A DNA stretch of 64,000 nt from Adiantum capillus-veneris (GCA_014529385.2 CM043959.1:58818753-58882752); one strand, 5' to 3'. Counted from the first letter of the stretch, positions 35,378 through 47,630 are shown. Numbers and translations: made by a program. The notes: generated by a model not told the origin, from the sequence alone.

Positions 35378-36253
35378 ATGGGTCATTGTGGATATTATCG
35401 CAGATTTATCTACTCATATGCTATAATTGCAAAACCACTTTACGCACTGATAACTAAATTTGAGTGGACAGACGAGTGCGAGGAAGCTTTTCAAACGTTG
35501 AAACAAAGATTAATTTATGCTCCAATTTTGAAGGCTCCGGATTGGGAGAGGATCTTTCACATCTACGTAGATGCATCAGCGTATGCAATAGGATGCATAC
35601 TTGCACAACCTGGGGAGAACAACATGGATTTTCCAATAAGTTACTCTAGTAGACATTTGAACAATCCACAGAAGAATTGCACGACAACTGAGAAGGAGGG
35701 ATTGGGTATGGTCTATGCGGTGAAAAAGTTTAGACACTACTTACTTTCCAATAAATTTGTATTCTTCGTTGATCACCAAGCACTGCTGTACTTAGTAAAC
35801 AAACCTTGCAGTACGGGGAGAATTGTTCGATGGTTCATCATACTGCTCGAGTTTGACTTCACGGTAGTGGTCAAGAAAGGAACTACACACCAAAGAGTGG
35901 ATCATTTATCTAGAATGATGCATGGAGAAAACCCTGTAGGAGTTGATGATGATTTGCCAGATGCATATCTTTTCAACATAGAAATGGTTCCAAGATGGAG
36001 CGAGGATGTAATTCCTTTGCTGACTATCGGGTCAATGAATGTGACAAGACAACCATCTACCATTGCGGCATACAGATCATTGATAATGTTGGCGGGCAGG
36101 CTATACAAACAAGGATCGGATCAAATCCTTAGGCTTTGTGTTGAATCGAGCGAACGGGAATTATACATAAACCAATCTCATGTACAAACAACGGGAATTC
36201 ACAATGGGCATGCACAGATGTATCAAAGATTGATGATAATGGGTGTGTATTAA
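35378..36253 (+). pseudogene. Gypsy RNase H domain
   Basis: The frame opens GHCGYYRRFIYSYAIIAKPL. It continues with FHIYVDASAYAIGCILAQ (first catalytic aspartate), TTEKEGLGMVYAVKKFRHYL (glutamate helix) and FVFFVDHQALLYLV (second aspartate), the usual RT-type RNase H order. HQRVDHLSRM marks the end. One stop separates it from RT upstream and another (36251-36253) from the integrase downstream, within otherwise continuous coding. Confidence 0.9.
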
Positions 36254-36259
36254 CCGAAA

Positions 36260-37791
36260 ATGAGACATAGTATTCATATGCATGTCAAATCTTGTTTTAA
36301 ATGCACGCTTCAAAAGCCAATAAAGCATGCGACTCTATTCAAATTATCTATAGCACCCCGATGGAGTAACTACATTGTTGAATACCTCACCACCAGGATA
36401 TTGCCTGAGGGGATGAGTAGATCACGAATCAAAACGATCATGAAAGATGCAGAAAACTATGTACTAATTGAGGACACTCTTTACAAGAGGGGAAAAGACA
36501 ATCAATTGAGAATGTGCGCGACTGAAGAGGAATACATTCCTATCTTAGAACAAGCACACAGTGGACAAGATGGTGGACATTTCTCAGCTGACAAAACGGC
36601 CAAAGAAATTCTTATTGCAGGCTATGGTGGCCTACACTATTCATGGACGCGGAAGAGTTTGTGAAATGATGTGACGATTGCCAGAAAACAAAAATTCCTA
36701 GAGCGCGAGATGATATGCCCTTAACGCCAATGATGGGGGCAAGAGAGTTTGCAAAATGGGGAATAGATTTTGTATGACCGATAGCGCCTCCGGGATATAA
36801 AACACACGCTCAATACATTATTGTGGCAACAGATTATCTAACAAAATGGGTGGAAGCTAAAGCAACAGCCAGAAATGATGCAAAAACAACAGCACAGTTT
36901 TTGTATGAGAACATTTTCACTAGATATGGCTTACCAATTGAGCTCGTGAGCGATAGAGGCACTCACTTCATCAATGAAGTGATCGAATTCCTATTGGACG
37001 AATTCATGGTAATTTACAGGAAGTCCGCCCCCTATCACCCACAAGCGAACAGCCAAGCAGAAAGTACGAATAAAATTTTGGTGGCAATTCTCACCAAAAT
37101 TGTCGGCGAATCGAGAGCTGACTAGGATCAAAAGCTGCATTCAGCTTTATGGGCATATCGAGTAGCTTACAAAACATCCATTGGGACGACTCCATTCAAC
37201 ATGGTATATGGAATTCAAGCGATCTTACCACTTGAATTCCTTATTCCCACGCTTCGAGTCACTAAACAATTAGAATGGACGGGTCATGAATTATCCAATC
37301 AGATAGATGTACTGGAAAAACTGGATGAAACTAGATTGAGAACCGTTGCATCAATCTACGCACAAAAACGAAACATGAAATCATTCTTTGATCACCATGT
37401 TATCAGCAAGGAATTTGCTACTGGGGATTACGTCTTAATGTATACCCTAAAACAACACTCCCGAAAACTCAAAAATCGAGGAAATGGACCCTATGTGATT
37501 CATGACATATCATCTAGCGGTGCCATCAAACTTGCGACACTAGAGGGAGAGGCAGAGCCTAACTGGATTAGTGGTTACAGACTAAAGAAATACAACTTAC
37601 CACTAACCACAGAGATGCTTGCCAAAATACACGTTGCGAAGGAGCGCAAGAACAAAGCAAAAGAAACAAAAGCTCAAGCGCAGGAGGAGGCCAAAGTCAG
37701 GATTTTAAAAAGAAAACAAACCTTACAACAACAAAGACTTCCTCCACCGGCAGACATGGCTCAAATTCCTTTGTCTATGATTCAACATTAG
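36260..37791 (+). pseudogene. Gypsy integrase, ending at the nested-element insertion point
   Basis: The H-C zinc region is broken by TGA at 36662. The catalytic core has MATDYLTKWVEAKA (first Asp), LVSDRGTHFINEV (second Asp) and NSQAESTNKIL (Glu), so D, D and E are present. The C-terminal part (37201-37788) has FSIPFNMVYGI-like sequence and YVLMYTLKQHSRKLKNRGNG, followed by a basic Gln/Lys-rich tail. A stop at 37123 interrupts it. The final TAG (37789-37791) is built partly from the inserted element; before insertion the frame would have ended in TAA overlapping the next ATG. Confidence 0.88.
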
Positions 37792-37818
37792 AAAATTTCG
37801 GAGGTCATTTGGAGGGCC
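37791..37818 (+). repeat. Left terminal inverted repeat
   Basis: A 28-bp repeat with 27 matches to the inverted right end (A/G difference at the second base). The inverted match extends a further five bases outward (CATTA / TAATG), probably because the TA target is palindromic. Confidence 0.88.
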
Positions 37819-38144
37819 TTCTAAGAAAATGTATTTTTTGCACTCTCTCTCTAGAAAAAATGCAAATAAAAGAGCTGGGTCTTTCATAGTAAAACTTCAA
37901 AAAGTGTACTTTAAGTTGATGGCCTTACTCCTCTGAACATTCGTTCGTAGTGATTGAGGGATAATCCTCTTTTCAGTTGCATTGAATGAACAACGTCAAT
38001 ACGGAGGGAATGAGGCTAACATGGAGGGACGAATCCATAGCCGCTATTCACTTTCCATTAAACCTGCACATTTGGCTAATGGCGCACTCCTCAAATGGCA
38101 CAAATTTTACCTAGAAACGAGCCAAATATCACCTTCACATTGAT

Positions 38145-40835
38145 TTGGACAATGAGTACCAACCATTGATTAAGCGCAATAAAACAAACACACATATACC
38201 TCCCACCTCCATAGACACGCTCAGAGCTCAAGGAGCTAAACACATAGATATCTGGACGAGAGGCTCTCTCTACCCTAAGAATCCAATAACTAATGCGTCT
38301 CCACCGTTTGTCAATCCTACAAGCTTATTGACCTTTGCTGGTGATGGAGAAAACGGCCTTCTGGGTTATTGTAAATCACTTACAAGAGAAGCTGAAACTT
38401 ACAAGAGCATTCTCCAAGCTCAACAATGTGAGATTGTTCGCCTTTCACATTTACATTCTACAGATTAGGTTACCATTTTGCAACATAAAACAGAGGTACA
38501 AGAACTGAAAGGAAAGGTGCGAAGTTGTCAAATGAAGGACACCATCTTGGGTGGTCGTATCCGAAAGAAGAAATTGCGCAATCTTGAAACATTGCAGGTT
38601 GCATCAGGAGGTCTCAAGAAAAGAATCCGAGCATTAAGGTGATGCTTCTTGGTTGGCTACATTGTCTTAGTTAAGTAATCTCTTTGTTTTTTCTTGTTAT
38701 GCATTGTTTTCATGTGCCTAAATAGTGTTAGTGAAGCAAATTTTCTGTTATTTACTTATGCATTGTCTTCATGTAGAGATTCAATCTATCCTGACAAGGA
38801 AAACATTGACCCCAAAGCCAATATAGGAAAGAGATTGAAGCCACTTATAAGTAGAAGCCTGGCAGCAGATATAGTACATGACAAGAAGTTTAAGGTTCTA
38901 CAAAGAAATGTAGTGGACCGCTTTATTTCAGAGAACTCAGTGCCTGCAAAAGAGATACAAGGCACACTTGATTCACTTGGTGTAAGCAAAAGAGGATATT
39001 CGGCTATCCAAAAGTCTGTCTCATCCATCTTTGTTAGGAAGGGTATAAAATCCAAACTTCTACCATCAGCCTCAAGTGTTTGGAAAGAGAGGCTTCAGCT
39101 TAACGAGGCACAGGGAGACTATCTTGGACAGCCCTTTCATATTAAAGCAACTTACAGTGGCCATGGAGCGAACATGGCATATGATGAGTTCAACAATATT
39201 TTTATGGACCTGCGGATACTACAGAAGAGAATGGTGGAGTTTTACAACATCACATTTGAAGAGTCACGTGGACTATTACATTTTGTGTTAAAACTGGATG
39301 AGTGTGAGCTTGTTAAAGAGAAAAAGCTAGAGCGTGTTACTATTACTTTAATGAATAGAGCCCTCTCAAAGTGTCCCAGTGATGATCCTTTATATTTTAG
39401 TGTTCAATCAGAATCTAACATATGGTGGCTTGGTGCGTTTGAGGTAAGCGATATTCTCAAGTAAGCTCAAATGTTCAGATCTACTTAAGTCTCATTTATT
39501 TTGTGTTGCAGGTAAAGAAAGAAGATCATGAGATTCTATATTGGGTGTTCCATCGAACTAATATTCCGGAGCTGATTGATCGACAGACTAACCATGGAGA
39601 GGTACTACGTCTAGATGGAAGGGGAGACTTTCAAGTTCAGTGGCATCTTGCAGGTGACCTTAAAACATTAAAGTGCATGTATAATTGTGGAATGGGTGCA
39701 ATGGCAAAGTCACCGTGTTTGTTCTGCATGGAGCCTGCAAAGGTCATGGACCCAAAGTGGTGGAGAAAAGCTCCAACACGTCACATTGAGGATCCTGCTT
39801 TTCGACCAGTTTTGAAAATACCACTTGTTAATGTCCACATTTGTACAATGCATGCCCTTTGTAGAATTGTAGAGAAATTGGTCTACTTATACATCGGGTT
39901 TGCTTGGAAGATTAAGAACTCCGCAGAACAACAAGTAGCCCTGCAGTGCTTAGAAATGGTACTGTCGGATATGGGGCTTCATGGTGGCAATGTGAAAATC
40001 CAGCGGGATGAAAAGAGATCAACTGCTGAGAAGGATGTCCCATGCAAACCATCCATCGGTGGGGTGAAGGCATGGAGGTTTTTATCTAAGCCCCAAGGTA
40101 CAAGAGATCCAAAGCTAACAAAACATGGAAAAATATATAACACATCGTATGTTAGCAAGGTAGAGTATCAGAGCTGGAAAAAGCTACATATTGCAGTCAA
40201 AGACCACGAACCAACTACTCGTAACGCGAAGGCTGAGGTTTGGCGATCAATAGACATCCTATTTTTGATGTGCGACAAAGATGACTGGTCACAAGGTGAT
40301 ATGAACAAGTTCAAGGAAAATCTCAACCTTCTGAAAAAATCATTCAAGACAGCATGGACAGACACCCAGATTACTCACTACATGGTATTATAATGTATTC
40401 TTTCTCTCTTATGTGCAAATATGTGACTGTAAAACATTCTAACTAATCTGTTTTCATATCCAGCACATCATCTTCAATCATTTGCCATATTTTATACAGA
40501 AGTATGGGAACCCGGCAATATGGAATACCCAAGGGATGGAAAAGTCTCATTACATGGCGAGAAATGCTTATTTCAGGCACACACGACATGGTGGCTCTCG
40601 AATCAAGGCTAACAGTTTGAGAGAACTATTTGAATGGTTCTATCGTAGAATCATTCATCGAATGCAGGCAAAAGAAGTCTTGGCAAATTCAGCAACAGCA
40701 CAAGCCATCAGACATTTACAACAACAAAAAGCTAAAAGATCAATGGCATACAACAACTCCGGAGCTCGTGAAAGTCAACGAAGGTGGAGAGAGACAATGG
40801 TGTATGTGAATCACAAGTGGAGAAAGATACTCTGA
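38145..40835 (+). CDS. DDE-like transposase candidate, four exons, one in-frame TAG
   Basis: Exons 38145-38638, 38777-39443, 39512-40384 and 40464-40835 join in frame across three GT-AG introns to 802 codons. An in-frame TAG sits at codon 108 (38466-38468), with coiled-coil-like coding on both sides. Candidate catalytic residues are Asp in KLDECELVKE (near 39291), Asp in AGDLKTL (near 39655) and Glu in NTQGMEKSHYMAR (near 40535). CLFC follows the GD motif and HICTMHALCR lies further on, recalling DDE transposases with inserted zinc-binding residues. Proximity to the left TIR supports a transposase role. I cannot assign a known superfamily. The TAG means nonsense mutation or readthrough. Confidence 0.6.
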
Positions 40836-40898
40836 GTGGATGACATTGTACAAAATTTATGTAATACATGATCTTATACAATTGGTACTTGAAGTGTA

Positions 40899-41354
40899 TC
40901 AAGATTTTGCAGGTTCAATTTTGTTTTTTGGCACGTCACCCTTGTAACGAATCATGAGATGTTTGCCATACTCTAAAAGTTCATCTGGGTTTTGTCTACC
41001 AAGAGCTAGTGCCATTGCTGTGTAGGTGTAGTAATACGCTGCCCGACCACCTGTATAGCCTGGGCAGTAACCAAAACAATCTCTAGCAAACACTTTGTCC
41101 ACAAGAATGACTTTATCTACACTTTTGGGCAGCACCGGTCCACCCAAGAAGCGTGATAGTGTCTTAAATGTGTAAGTTGCTATTGAACCCTCTTGTGACA
41201 TGGAATTGTGAAAAACTACTATCGGCGACTCGCAAAGCTTTGAAAGGTACTGTGCTAGGGCCGCATCCCTTCCTCGATACTCTCTTGTCCGACGCCGAAG
41301 GAAGTCATCCTTGTCAGCAATCCAAGACTGCACATACAATGTCAGAAATGACAC

Positions 41355-41398
<44 letters not shown>

Positions 41399-42858
41399 AC
41401 CATGAAGCTCTCATCCTGCAGAAAGAGGTTTTCTTGCCACAGGTCTACAGATGTAGTTGACCCCTGACCTGAATGGCTAAACCAATCCTCCACTTCTTTG
41501 TTACTTTTCGATGGTCTTAGGCTTTGTCTTATTGCTTGGAAGGTGGCTTCATCAGGTACTGTCTCCTTGTATTTTTCAGCTTTCTCAAAGCATCTTCGAA
41601 GGCATTCCATTGGATTGCTGGATGTTTCCATTGCCTCATCATCACTACTATCCTCTGAAACAAATCCACTCCTCTCCTCTTGGACTCTGGAAATAATAGC
41701 TAGGGAGAAATCCTCCCTTAAATAAAACACACTTTGCACATCATGTAAGAAGATATAGGTCCTGTCCCCAATCCTGAAGTCAGGCACAGCAGGCAACATC
41801 ATCTGAGCATGCTTCTCAGTGAAGTTACTGACATCCAATGGAAGTTTGATTTCTGTGGTTTTCACAGAGAGCATCTTACTTCTTTGTACTTCAATTGCCT
41901 CAACCTCAAGGTCGACTGTGTCTTCAACCTCCTCGACTTCTTGCATATGAGTTGTCTCCTCGCATTCCTCATCTGGTGCTGCATCCTGCTCCTCTAACAC
42001 CTCATCAGGATTCTGCATGAGGAATCCAAACAGGCTGTTGAGGTAAATCATAAAGCCAAAGGCTTCCTGAATGAGTTTGCATTCTTTTTGGTGCAAAGGG
42101 CAGACTGAATGTCGGCAAGAGGGTGGTAATTCCCTATACTTCTTCACTCCATGTCCCTTTCCACCACAGTCATTTAAATGCACGAGAGTCACAGTAGGCA
42201 GAACAACCCTTCCTACCTGCACCATCACTTCAAACTTATCTCTGTAGGACTGCAAGAAATTACTGTGCTGAGCTAACAGGTCTTCAATGTCAAACTTTGG
42301 ATTAAACATAGAATGAACTAGATCATACTTGTCCCCAGCACCACAAGATGCTGCAAAATCAAACAGCCTCTCATCAGTTGCAGCTGGGTCTTCCAGAGAA
42401 GACACATCCTCCTTCTCTTTACATTTAGTACTTTCTAGCACATCTGCATCATCTGAGAAGTCTATATTTCTCTTTCTTGTATTTTTCTTCAGAAGTACTT
42501 TACAGGGCACCACACCCTTGTAGGGTGAGGGATCCTCTTGCCCTGGTGACCTCTCTGATTGATCTTCACCAATCGACTTTTCCTCAGATATTTCCTGACA
42601 AAAGTCAACAGTTCTTTTGGCAGATACATTAAGCAACTGACCCTGCAAGGGTTGAAATCCTGGCACAAGCTCTGGATCTGGTTTCAGCCTCTTCTGCCTA
42701 CTGGACCTTAATCCTATTCATCAAGAAACATAACAAGTCAAAACCATGAGGAAACATGACAACTCTGCCAAAACCAAACCATCATGATCTCTCTCTCTCT
42801 CTCCTGATAGATATAAATATATATAAATAAATAAATATATATATATATAGATATATAT

Positions 42859-42911
<53 letters not shown>

Positions 42912-43013
42912 TATATATATATATATATGTCTCTCACCAAAGCACAAACAGAAACACACCTAGTCTCTCTCTCTCTCTATCTCTCTCCAAAGAACACTAA
43001 AACATACACATAG

Positions 43014-43085
<72 letters not shown>

Positions 43086-43108
43086 AAGAACACTAAAAAA
43101 TGCACACA

Positions 43109-43176
<68 letters not shown>

Positions 43177-43343
43177 ATTTGTCTATTGGACTAAAGGCGC
43201 GCGAGGAAGGAAAAGTGCCTTTTGCAAACCTCTCCGCGCGCCTTAAGTACAACTGAGAGAGCAATAACAATACTAACGGCGCGCGGAGAGAGTTGCAAAA
43301 GGCCCTTTTCCTTCCTCGCGTGCCTTTAGTCCAATAGACAAAT

Positions 43344-43387
<44 letters not shown>

Positions 43388-43442
43388 GCTGTGTCTGTGT
43401 CTCTGTCTATGGAACTAAATATTTTGAGGTGTGTGTGTGTTG

Positions 43443-43483
<41 letters not shown>

Positions 43484-43577
43484 TTGTACCAACTGCTGGA
43501 AATACAGAGAGAAAGAGTGAGAGATAACCTTTTTTTGGTGGGGTTTGCAGGAACTCAAAGGGAGGTGTCTCCTCCAT
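40899..43577 (-). CDS. Unknown 596-aa protein, three exons
   Basis: Minus-strand exons 43577-43529, 42713-41401 and 41327-40899 join in frame (597 codons with stop). Exon 1 starts [16 protein letters not shown]. Intron 1 (815 bp) holds AT and CT microsatellites and a palindromic insertion; intron 2 (73 bp) holds a GA run. The N-terminal third is acidic and low complexity, with a basic patch (KKNTRKRN). The middle has [14 protein letters not shown], a possible zinc site. Then come [21 protein letters not shown] and a Tyr/Gly-rich segment, [18 protein letters not shown] recognise no family. It converges on the transposase candidate with a 63-bp gap and is divergent from the H3 fusion gene, suggesting a shared promoter region. 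Confidence 0.65.
42780..43171. repeat. AT and CT microsatellites inside an intron
   Basis: (CT)n near 42790, (AT)n with few interruptions at 42820-42930 and long (CT)n tracts at 42964-43171 fill intron 1 of the 596-aa gene. A 72-bp stretch ending in CCAAAGAACACTAAAA is duplicated between CT tracts. Confidence 0.9.
43172..43350. mobile_element. Palindromic MITE-like element (copy 1)
   Basis: Long arms face each other: CTTTGCATTTGTCTATTGGA starts the left arm at 43172, and its complement ends the right arm near 43350. Each arm starts CTAAAGGCGCGCG and ends, towards the centre, with a CGCGCC(G/T)TA-type motif. The structure is therefore a large hairpin with GC-rich sub-boxes. It lies within intron 1 of the 596-aa gene. 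Copy 2 at 44431-44622 has the same box order. Confidence 0.75.
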
Positions 43578-43789
43578 TTCTTTTCTCTGTGTCAAGCTGA
43601 CTCTGCCTTTCTCCCTCCCTCTCTGAGAGTAAGGACTCCCTCTTTCTATCTCTCTCTCAATCTGTGTCTCTCCCTCTCTCTATCTCTGTGACAATCCGAT
43701 CACTCTTTCTCTCTCTCTCTGTCTCTCTGAGACTCTCTCTCTCTCTCTCTGACAATCTGATCACTCTTTCTCTCTCTCTGTCTCTCTAA

Positions 43790-43881
<92 letters not shown>

Positions 43882-44330
43882 GGCTCTCTCCCTCTCACTC
43901 TCTCTCTATTGTTCTCTCTCTTTCTCTCTCTCAAAATCACACTTATAACGGATACACACGGCGGCGCCCCACGTGTCACTATAAATTATAATATATTTGC
44001 ATGTTGTCGCACGTGTGGTCATTATTGAGACCGTATACTTTTTGTACGCCATATAAAGCCGTCAAGAGAGAGAGAAAACACACCTCGTGAAAGAGAGTGA
44101 GTGAGTGAGAGAGAGAGTGTGCAAGAGCATCGCCTGCGTCTCCGACAGCAAGGCCACGCAGCGACATAACGAAGGTCTGCTTCTCCCTCTGCCTTTGCCT
44201 TAATCTCTCTATCTCTGTTTCTGTCACCCACACACAAACACACAGAAACACATCTTTAAAATACAAACACACACACACACAGACACACACATACACACCC
44301 ACACACTCACAAACACAGACACACTCACAA

Positions 44331-44361
<31 letters not shown>

Positions 44362-44430
44362 AACACACACACTTACACACAGACACACATCTTAAAAATA
44401 CACACACACATTCTCTCTCTCTTTCTCTCT
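43349..44430. repeat. Microsatellite-dense divergent promoter region
   Basis: GA (43349-43387), GT/CA (43428-43480), CT (43600-43935) and CA-rich (44246-44410) tracts lie around exon 1 of the 596-aa gene and upstream of the H3 fusion gene. A TATATAAAG-like site (CATATAAAGCC near 44050) lies between the two genes. Promoter assignment is uncertain. Confidence 0.6.
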
Positions 44431-44504
44431 ATACCAAAGGCGCGCGTAGAGAGCCATACCCGTAGTGCATGTCTCTATCCGCGCCGTTAGTACTGTCCAT
44501 TGAC

Positions 44505-44540
<36 letters not shown>

Positions 44541-44622
44541 GGGTGTGTTATTTTACCCTATACTAACGGCGCGCGGACATGCTTGTTGAGGTTAAAAAGT
44601 GGTCCGTGCGTGCCTTTAGTAA
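44431..44622. mobile_element. Palindromic MITE-like element (copy 2)
   Basis: The segment begins CCAAAGGCGCGCG, has an inner CGCGCCGTTAGTA, a GA tract, an inner TACTAACGGCGCGCG, and ends CGTGCCTTTAGTA. The box order is A-B-spacer-B'-A', as in copy 1. It sits 180 bp upstream of the H3 fusion gene start. Confidence 0.65.
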
Positions 44623-44628
44623 TGTGGA

Positions 44629-44687
<59 letters not shown>

Positions 44688-44710
44688 GTTATATATGCTA
44701 AGCTATAGAA

Positions 44711-44750
<40 letters not shown>

Positions 44751-44799
44751 CATAGAAAGAGAGAAGGGGATTGAGACTCTTCTTTTGGTGTACAGTAAG

Positions 44800-47523
44800 A
44801 TGGCTAGAACAAAAGCCACTGCAAGGAAGGCGGGCAAGGGTCCAGGATTAGCATCGAAAGCAAGTGGTAGATCTACAACCCCAAAGAAAAGACTTGGAAA
44901 ACCAAATAAAATTCTGAAAGGGCCAAGGATGAAGAAGCTGCAAACCTGCATGGGACTTTTCAGAGAAATCAGAAAGGCACAGAAATGTGTAGATTTATGC
45001 ATACCAAAGCTGCCCTTCCAGAGGATGGTGAGGTCCATATGTGATGAAGCTACCTGGGGCACCAAAAGGTGGAAGGTGGTGGCATTAATGGCTCTACAGG
45101 AAGCAGCAGAGGACTTCCTACTGGAGTACTTTAGTGACATGACCATTGTTGCAGCCCATGCCCACAGGGTTACTATAATGGACAAAGATAGTGAGACATT
45201 GAAAAGAATAAGGTGGAGGTATGACAAACTGCTGGTCCCCAATGTCTGCAGGGATAAGAAAATGAGGGAAATTTTGTTATACCCCCCGGAGCTAGTGCCA
45301 CAGCTCACAGTTGTAGATGTCACACATGATGTGAATACAAGGGCAAGGGCAGAGACTATTGCTCGCCAAACAGAGGAAATGAGGGAAGCAGAGCTTAAGG
45401 AGAAAGCAAAAGTAGCAGTGGAGTCCCAGAAACAAACAGAGTGCAATGTGACCCTGTCTATAGAGGCAATGAATCAAGAAACTCTACTTTCAATGAAGAA
45501 TGGTTTGCTTGCAGAGATACCATTTGTAGATGGAACCAGAAAGCTAGCTCTGGAAAAGGTGGACATTGATTTATTGCAGAATCCAGATGCTGAGATTTCA
45601 GACACAATTATCTATGCTTGTCTTAAGTAAGTGTTACTATCTTGCTAGCTTTGAAAACTCAGATAATAGGTTTGCTAACTCAGGTAGAGTCTCTGCAGCC
45701 TGATCAAAAGTCAACTCCCATTGCACACTCACACAGAGGTGTTTCTCCTTGATCCACAAATGTCTGTAATTATTAGACAAAAGAACAGTCCATCCGGGAC
45801 CTTTGAGAGCTGGTTTCTCCAGTGTGCTATGCTGGAAGTTACTGTGATCATCTTCCCATATGAGAACAACCATCACTGGAGTCTCATATGCCTTGATGTT
45901 GACCAACCAGCAGTGTGGGTGTTCAATTCAATAAAAGGAACCCACCCTGAAATTAGGCTGTAAGTGTTTTGTATCAGAAAGTGTTTATTATAGATATCCA
46001 TGTAAATTTGAAGCCTCATGCTAACATCTTGACATTGCTTTGTGCAGTTGTATAAAGAGGTTGTTGCTTGCCTATGGCAAGCTATGTGGAAGGTATGAAC
46101 TATACAAGGCCCCAATCAAAGAAGTACCTGTCCCAAATCAAACCGATGGGAATTCTTGCGGCTGGAGATGTCTTCCCCATGCAGAATATGTCCTGCAAAG
46201 CTACTTTGCATTAAAACCTTTCATGACTAAGGTACCCATTTGGCAATGCATTCAGTTAGTTTTGGTTTAGTCTATAAAAGAATTCTCACCATGTGGTCTT
46301 TCAATTTTGCAGAGTGCTTTAAAAAACTACACATATGATTATTTGCAAAGATACCGAGTAAGTTTAATACAACACCTGCTTACTATGTCTAGCCCTAGAG
46401 AGCTTGAAGATAGCGGCTTGGATGAGCGCACTATTGATCTTACAAAACATGACGTGCCACCACGACAAACCCCTACATCCGATACAGTGGAATCGCATCG
46501 GGCCGAGGGTGTCGTATCAGCAGAAGATCAAATAGCCGAGGATGAGGAAAGGACAAATGAGCATATGGAAGCTGATAAGGTTCAACCGGAGGAGACAATG
46601 AAAGAGCCAAGTCAGCCAGTGGAAGAGCCAAAAGAGCCTATGGCTGAAACCCAAGATGAGGAAAGCAGGCCTATAGATGAGCAAAAGGATATGGATGAGG
46701 AAAGCAGGCCTAGGGATGAGCAAAATGATATGGATCAGGCAAGGATGTATGAGGCAAGCCGATCAACCTTGAATCAGGCAGAAAGGGCCATGGGGGAGAC
46801 CCCTGATGAAGATTTGAATGATGACTATGAAGATAAAGTGGAGGAGAGCAACAACGACATGAACACTACAGAGATACGGTTGTTCCGGTAATGTCTATTC
46901 AAGTATGGCAAAATATGTTCAGCTTCTAACTACTTATATGTACTTGTCAACTTTTACAGAGGTTGATTATCTTGGACGTCAATGGATTGCTGCTGATGCG
47001 GGTGCCTCTCGGTGACAGAGGACCCTTTGAGGATTTGCAAACGTTTCGGATGGGAACTTGTCGAGTCGTGGTTCGTCCAGGAACCAAGGAATTTATTGAG
47101 TTTCTTCTTCCGCGCTTCAGAGTTGGCATATGGTCTTCAATGCAAAGGCAAAACTTATCGCCACTAGTTGCAATAGTTTGCAGTGTATGCCAAGCTCACA
47201 CGTCAGATTTTGCCTTTTTGTATGATCAAAGAAAATGCGTTACCGTTGAGGGCCACTACCACCCTAAAAGACCAGGATTACCTCTTTTGTACAAACCGTT
47301 TAGCCAAATCGGTGTACCCTTTGATGCAACTAATACACTACTAATTGATGATACTCCTGAAAAGGGAGAACTAAATCCGCCGGGAACAACTATCTCACCA
47401 CCTTCTTTCGAGGGGCATTCCTTCGATTTTTACCTTGAAGACATTCTGATTCCATACTTACAGAAATTGTATCTCAGTCCATTGTTCACGGACGAGTTTG
47501 TACTTTCTAATGAATTAAGATGA
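44800..47523 (+). CDS. Histone H3-like / C48 protease-like / FCP1-type phosphatase-like fusion
   Basis: Exons 44800-45626, 45699-45959, 46048-46231, 46313-46887 and 46962-47523 join in frame to 802 aa with no stop. Residues 1-140 are H3-like: the tail starts MARTKATARK, then LFREIRKAQKCVDLCIPKLP, ALMALQEAAEDFLLEYF and HRVTIMDKD follow the histone fold; loop 1 is about one residue longer than in canonical H3. Residues 276-424 resemble C48/Ulp1 proteases: HHWSLICLD (His335), VFNS (Asn352), then QTDGNSCGW (Gln394, Cys400). Residues 425-615 are acidic Glu/Asp/Pro repeats. Residues 616-800 resemble FCP1/NIF phosphatases: LDVNGLL (Asp621; second Asp replaced by Asn623), RPGTKEFIEFLLPRF, GIWSS and LLIDDTPEKG. 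Inference: a nuclear chromatin-targeted protein. Separate transcripts remain possible. Confidence 0.8.
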
Positions 47524-47549
47524 TTCTTCTATCTGTCTTTGTCTTGTCT

Positions 47550-47550
<1 letters not shown>

Positions 47551-47627
<77 letters not shown>

Positions 47628-47630
47628 GAG
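47551..47630. repeat. (TA)n(GA)n microsatellite
   Basis: A TA run followed by a GA run just downstream of the H3 fusion gene stop. Confidence 0.95.

Noticed and set aside
42960-43982. Arg-Glu-rich minus-strand open frames
   Set aside because: They are translations of long CT tracts. Only the short exon at 43577-43529 is kept, because it splices in frame.
44703-45446. 247-codon minus-strand frame opposite the H3 fusion exon 1
   Set aside because: It is an antisense shadow of the histone-like exon; the plus-strand frame has clear homology.
44800-45626. Ordinary host histone H3 or CENH3 gene
   Set aside because: The H3-like part is divergent, continues in frame into protease-like and phosphatase-like exons, and lies within TIRs inside a retrotransposon.
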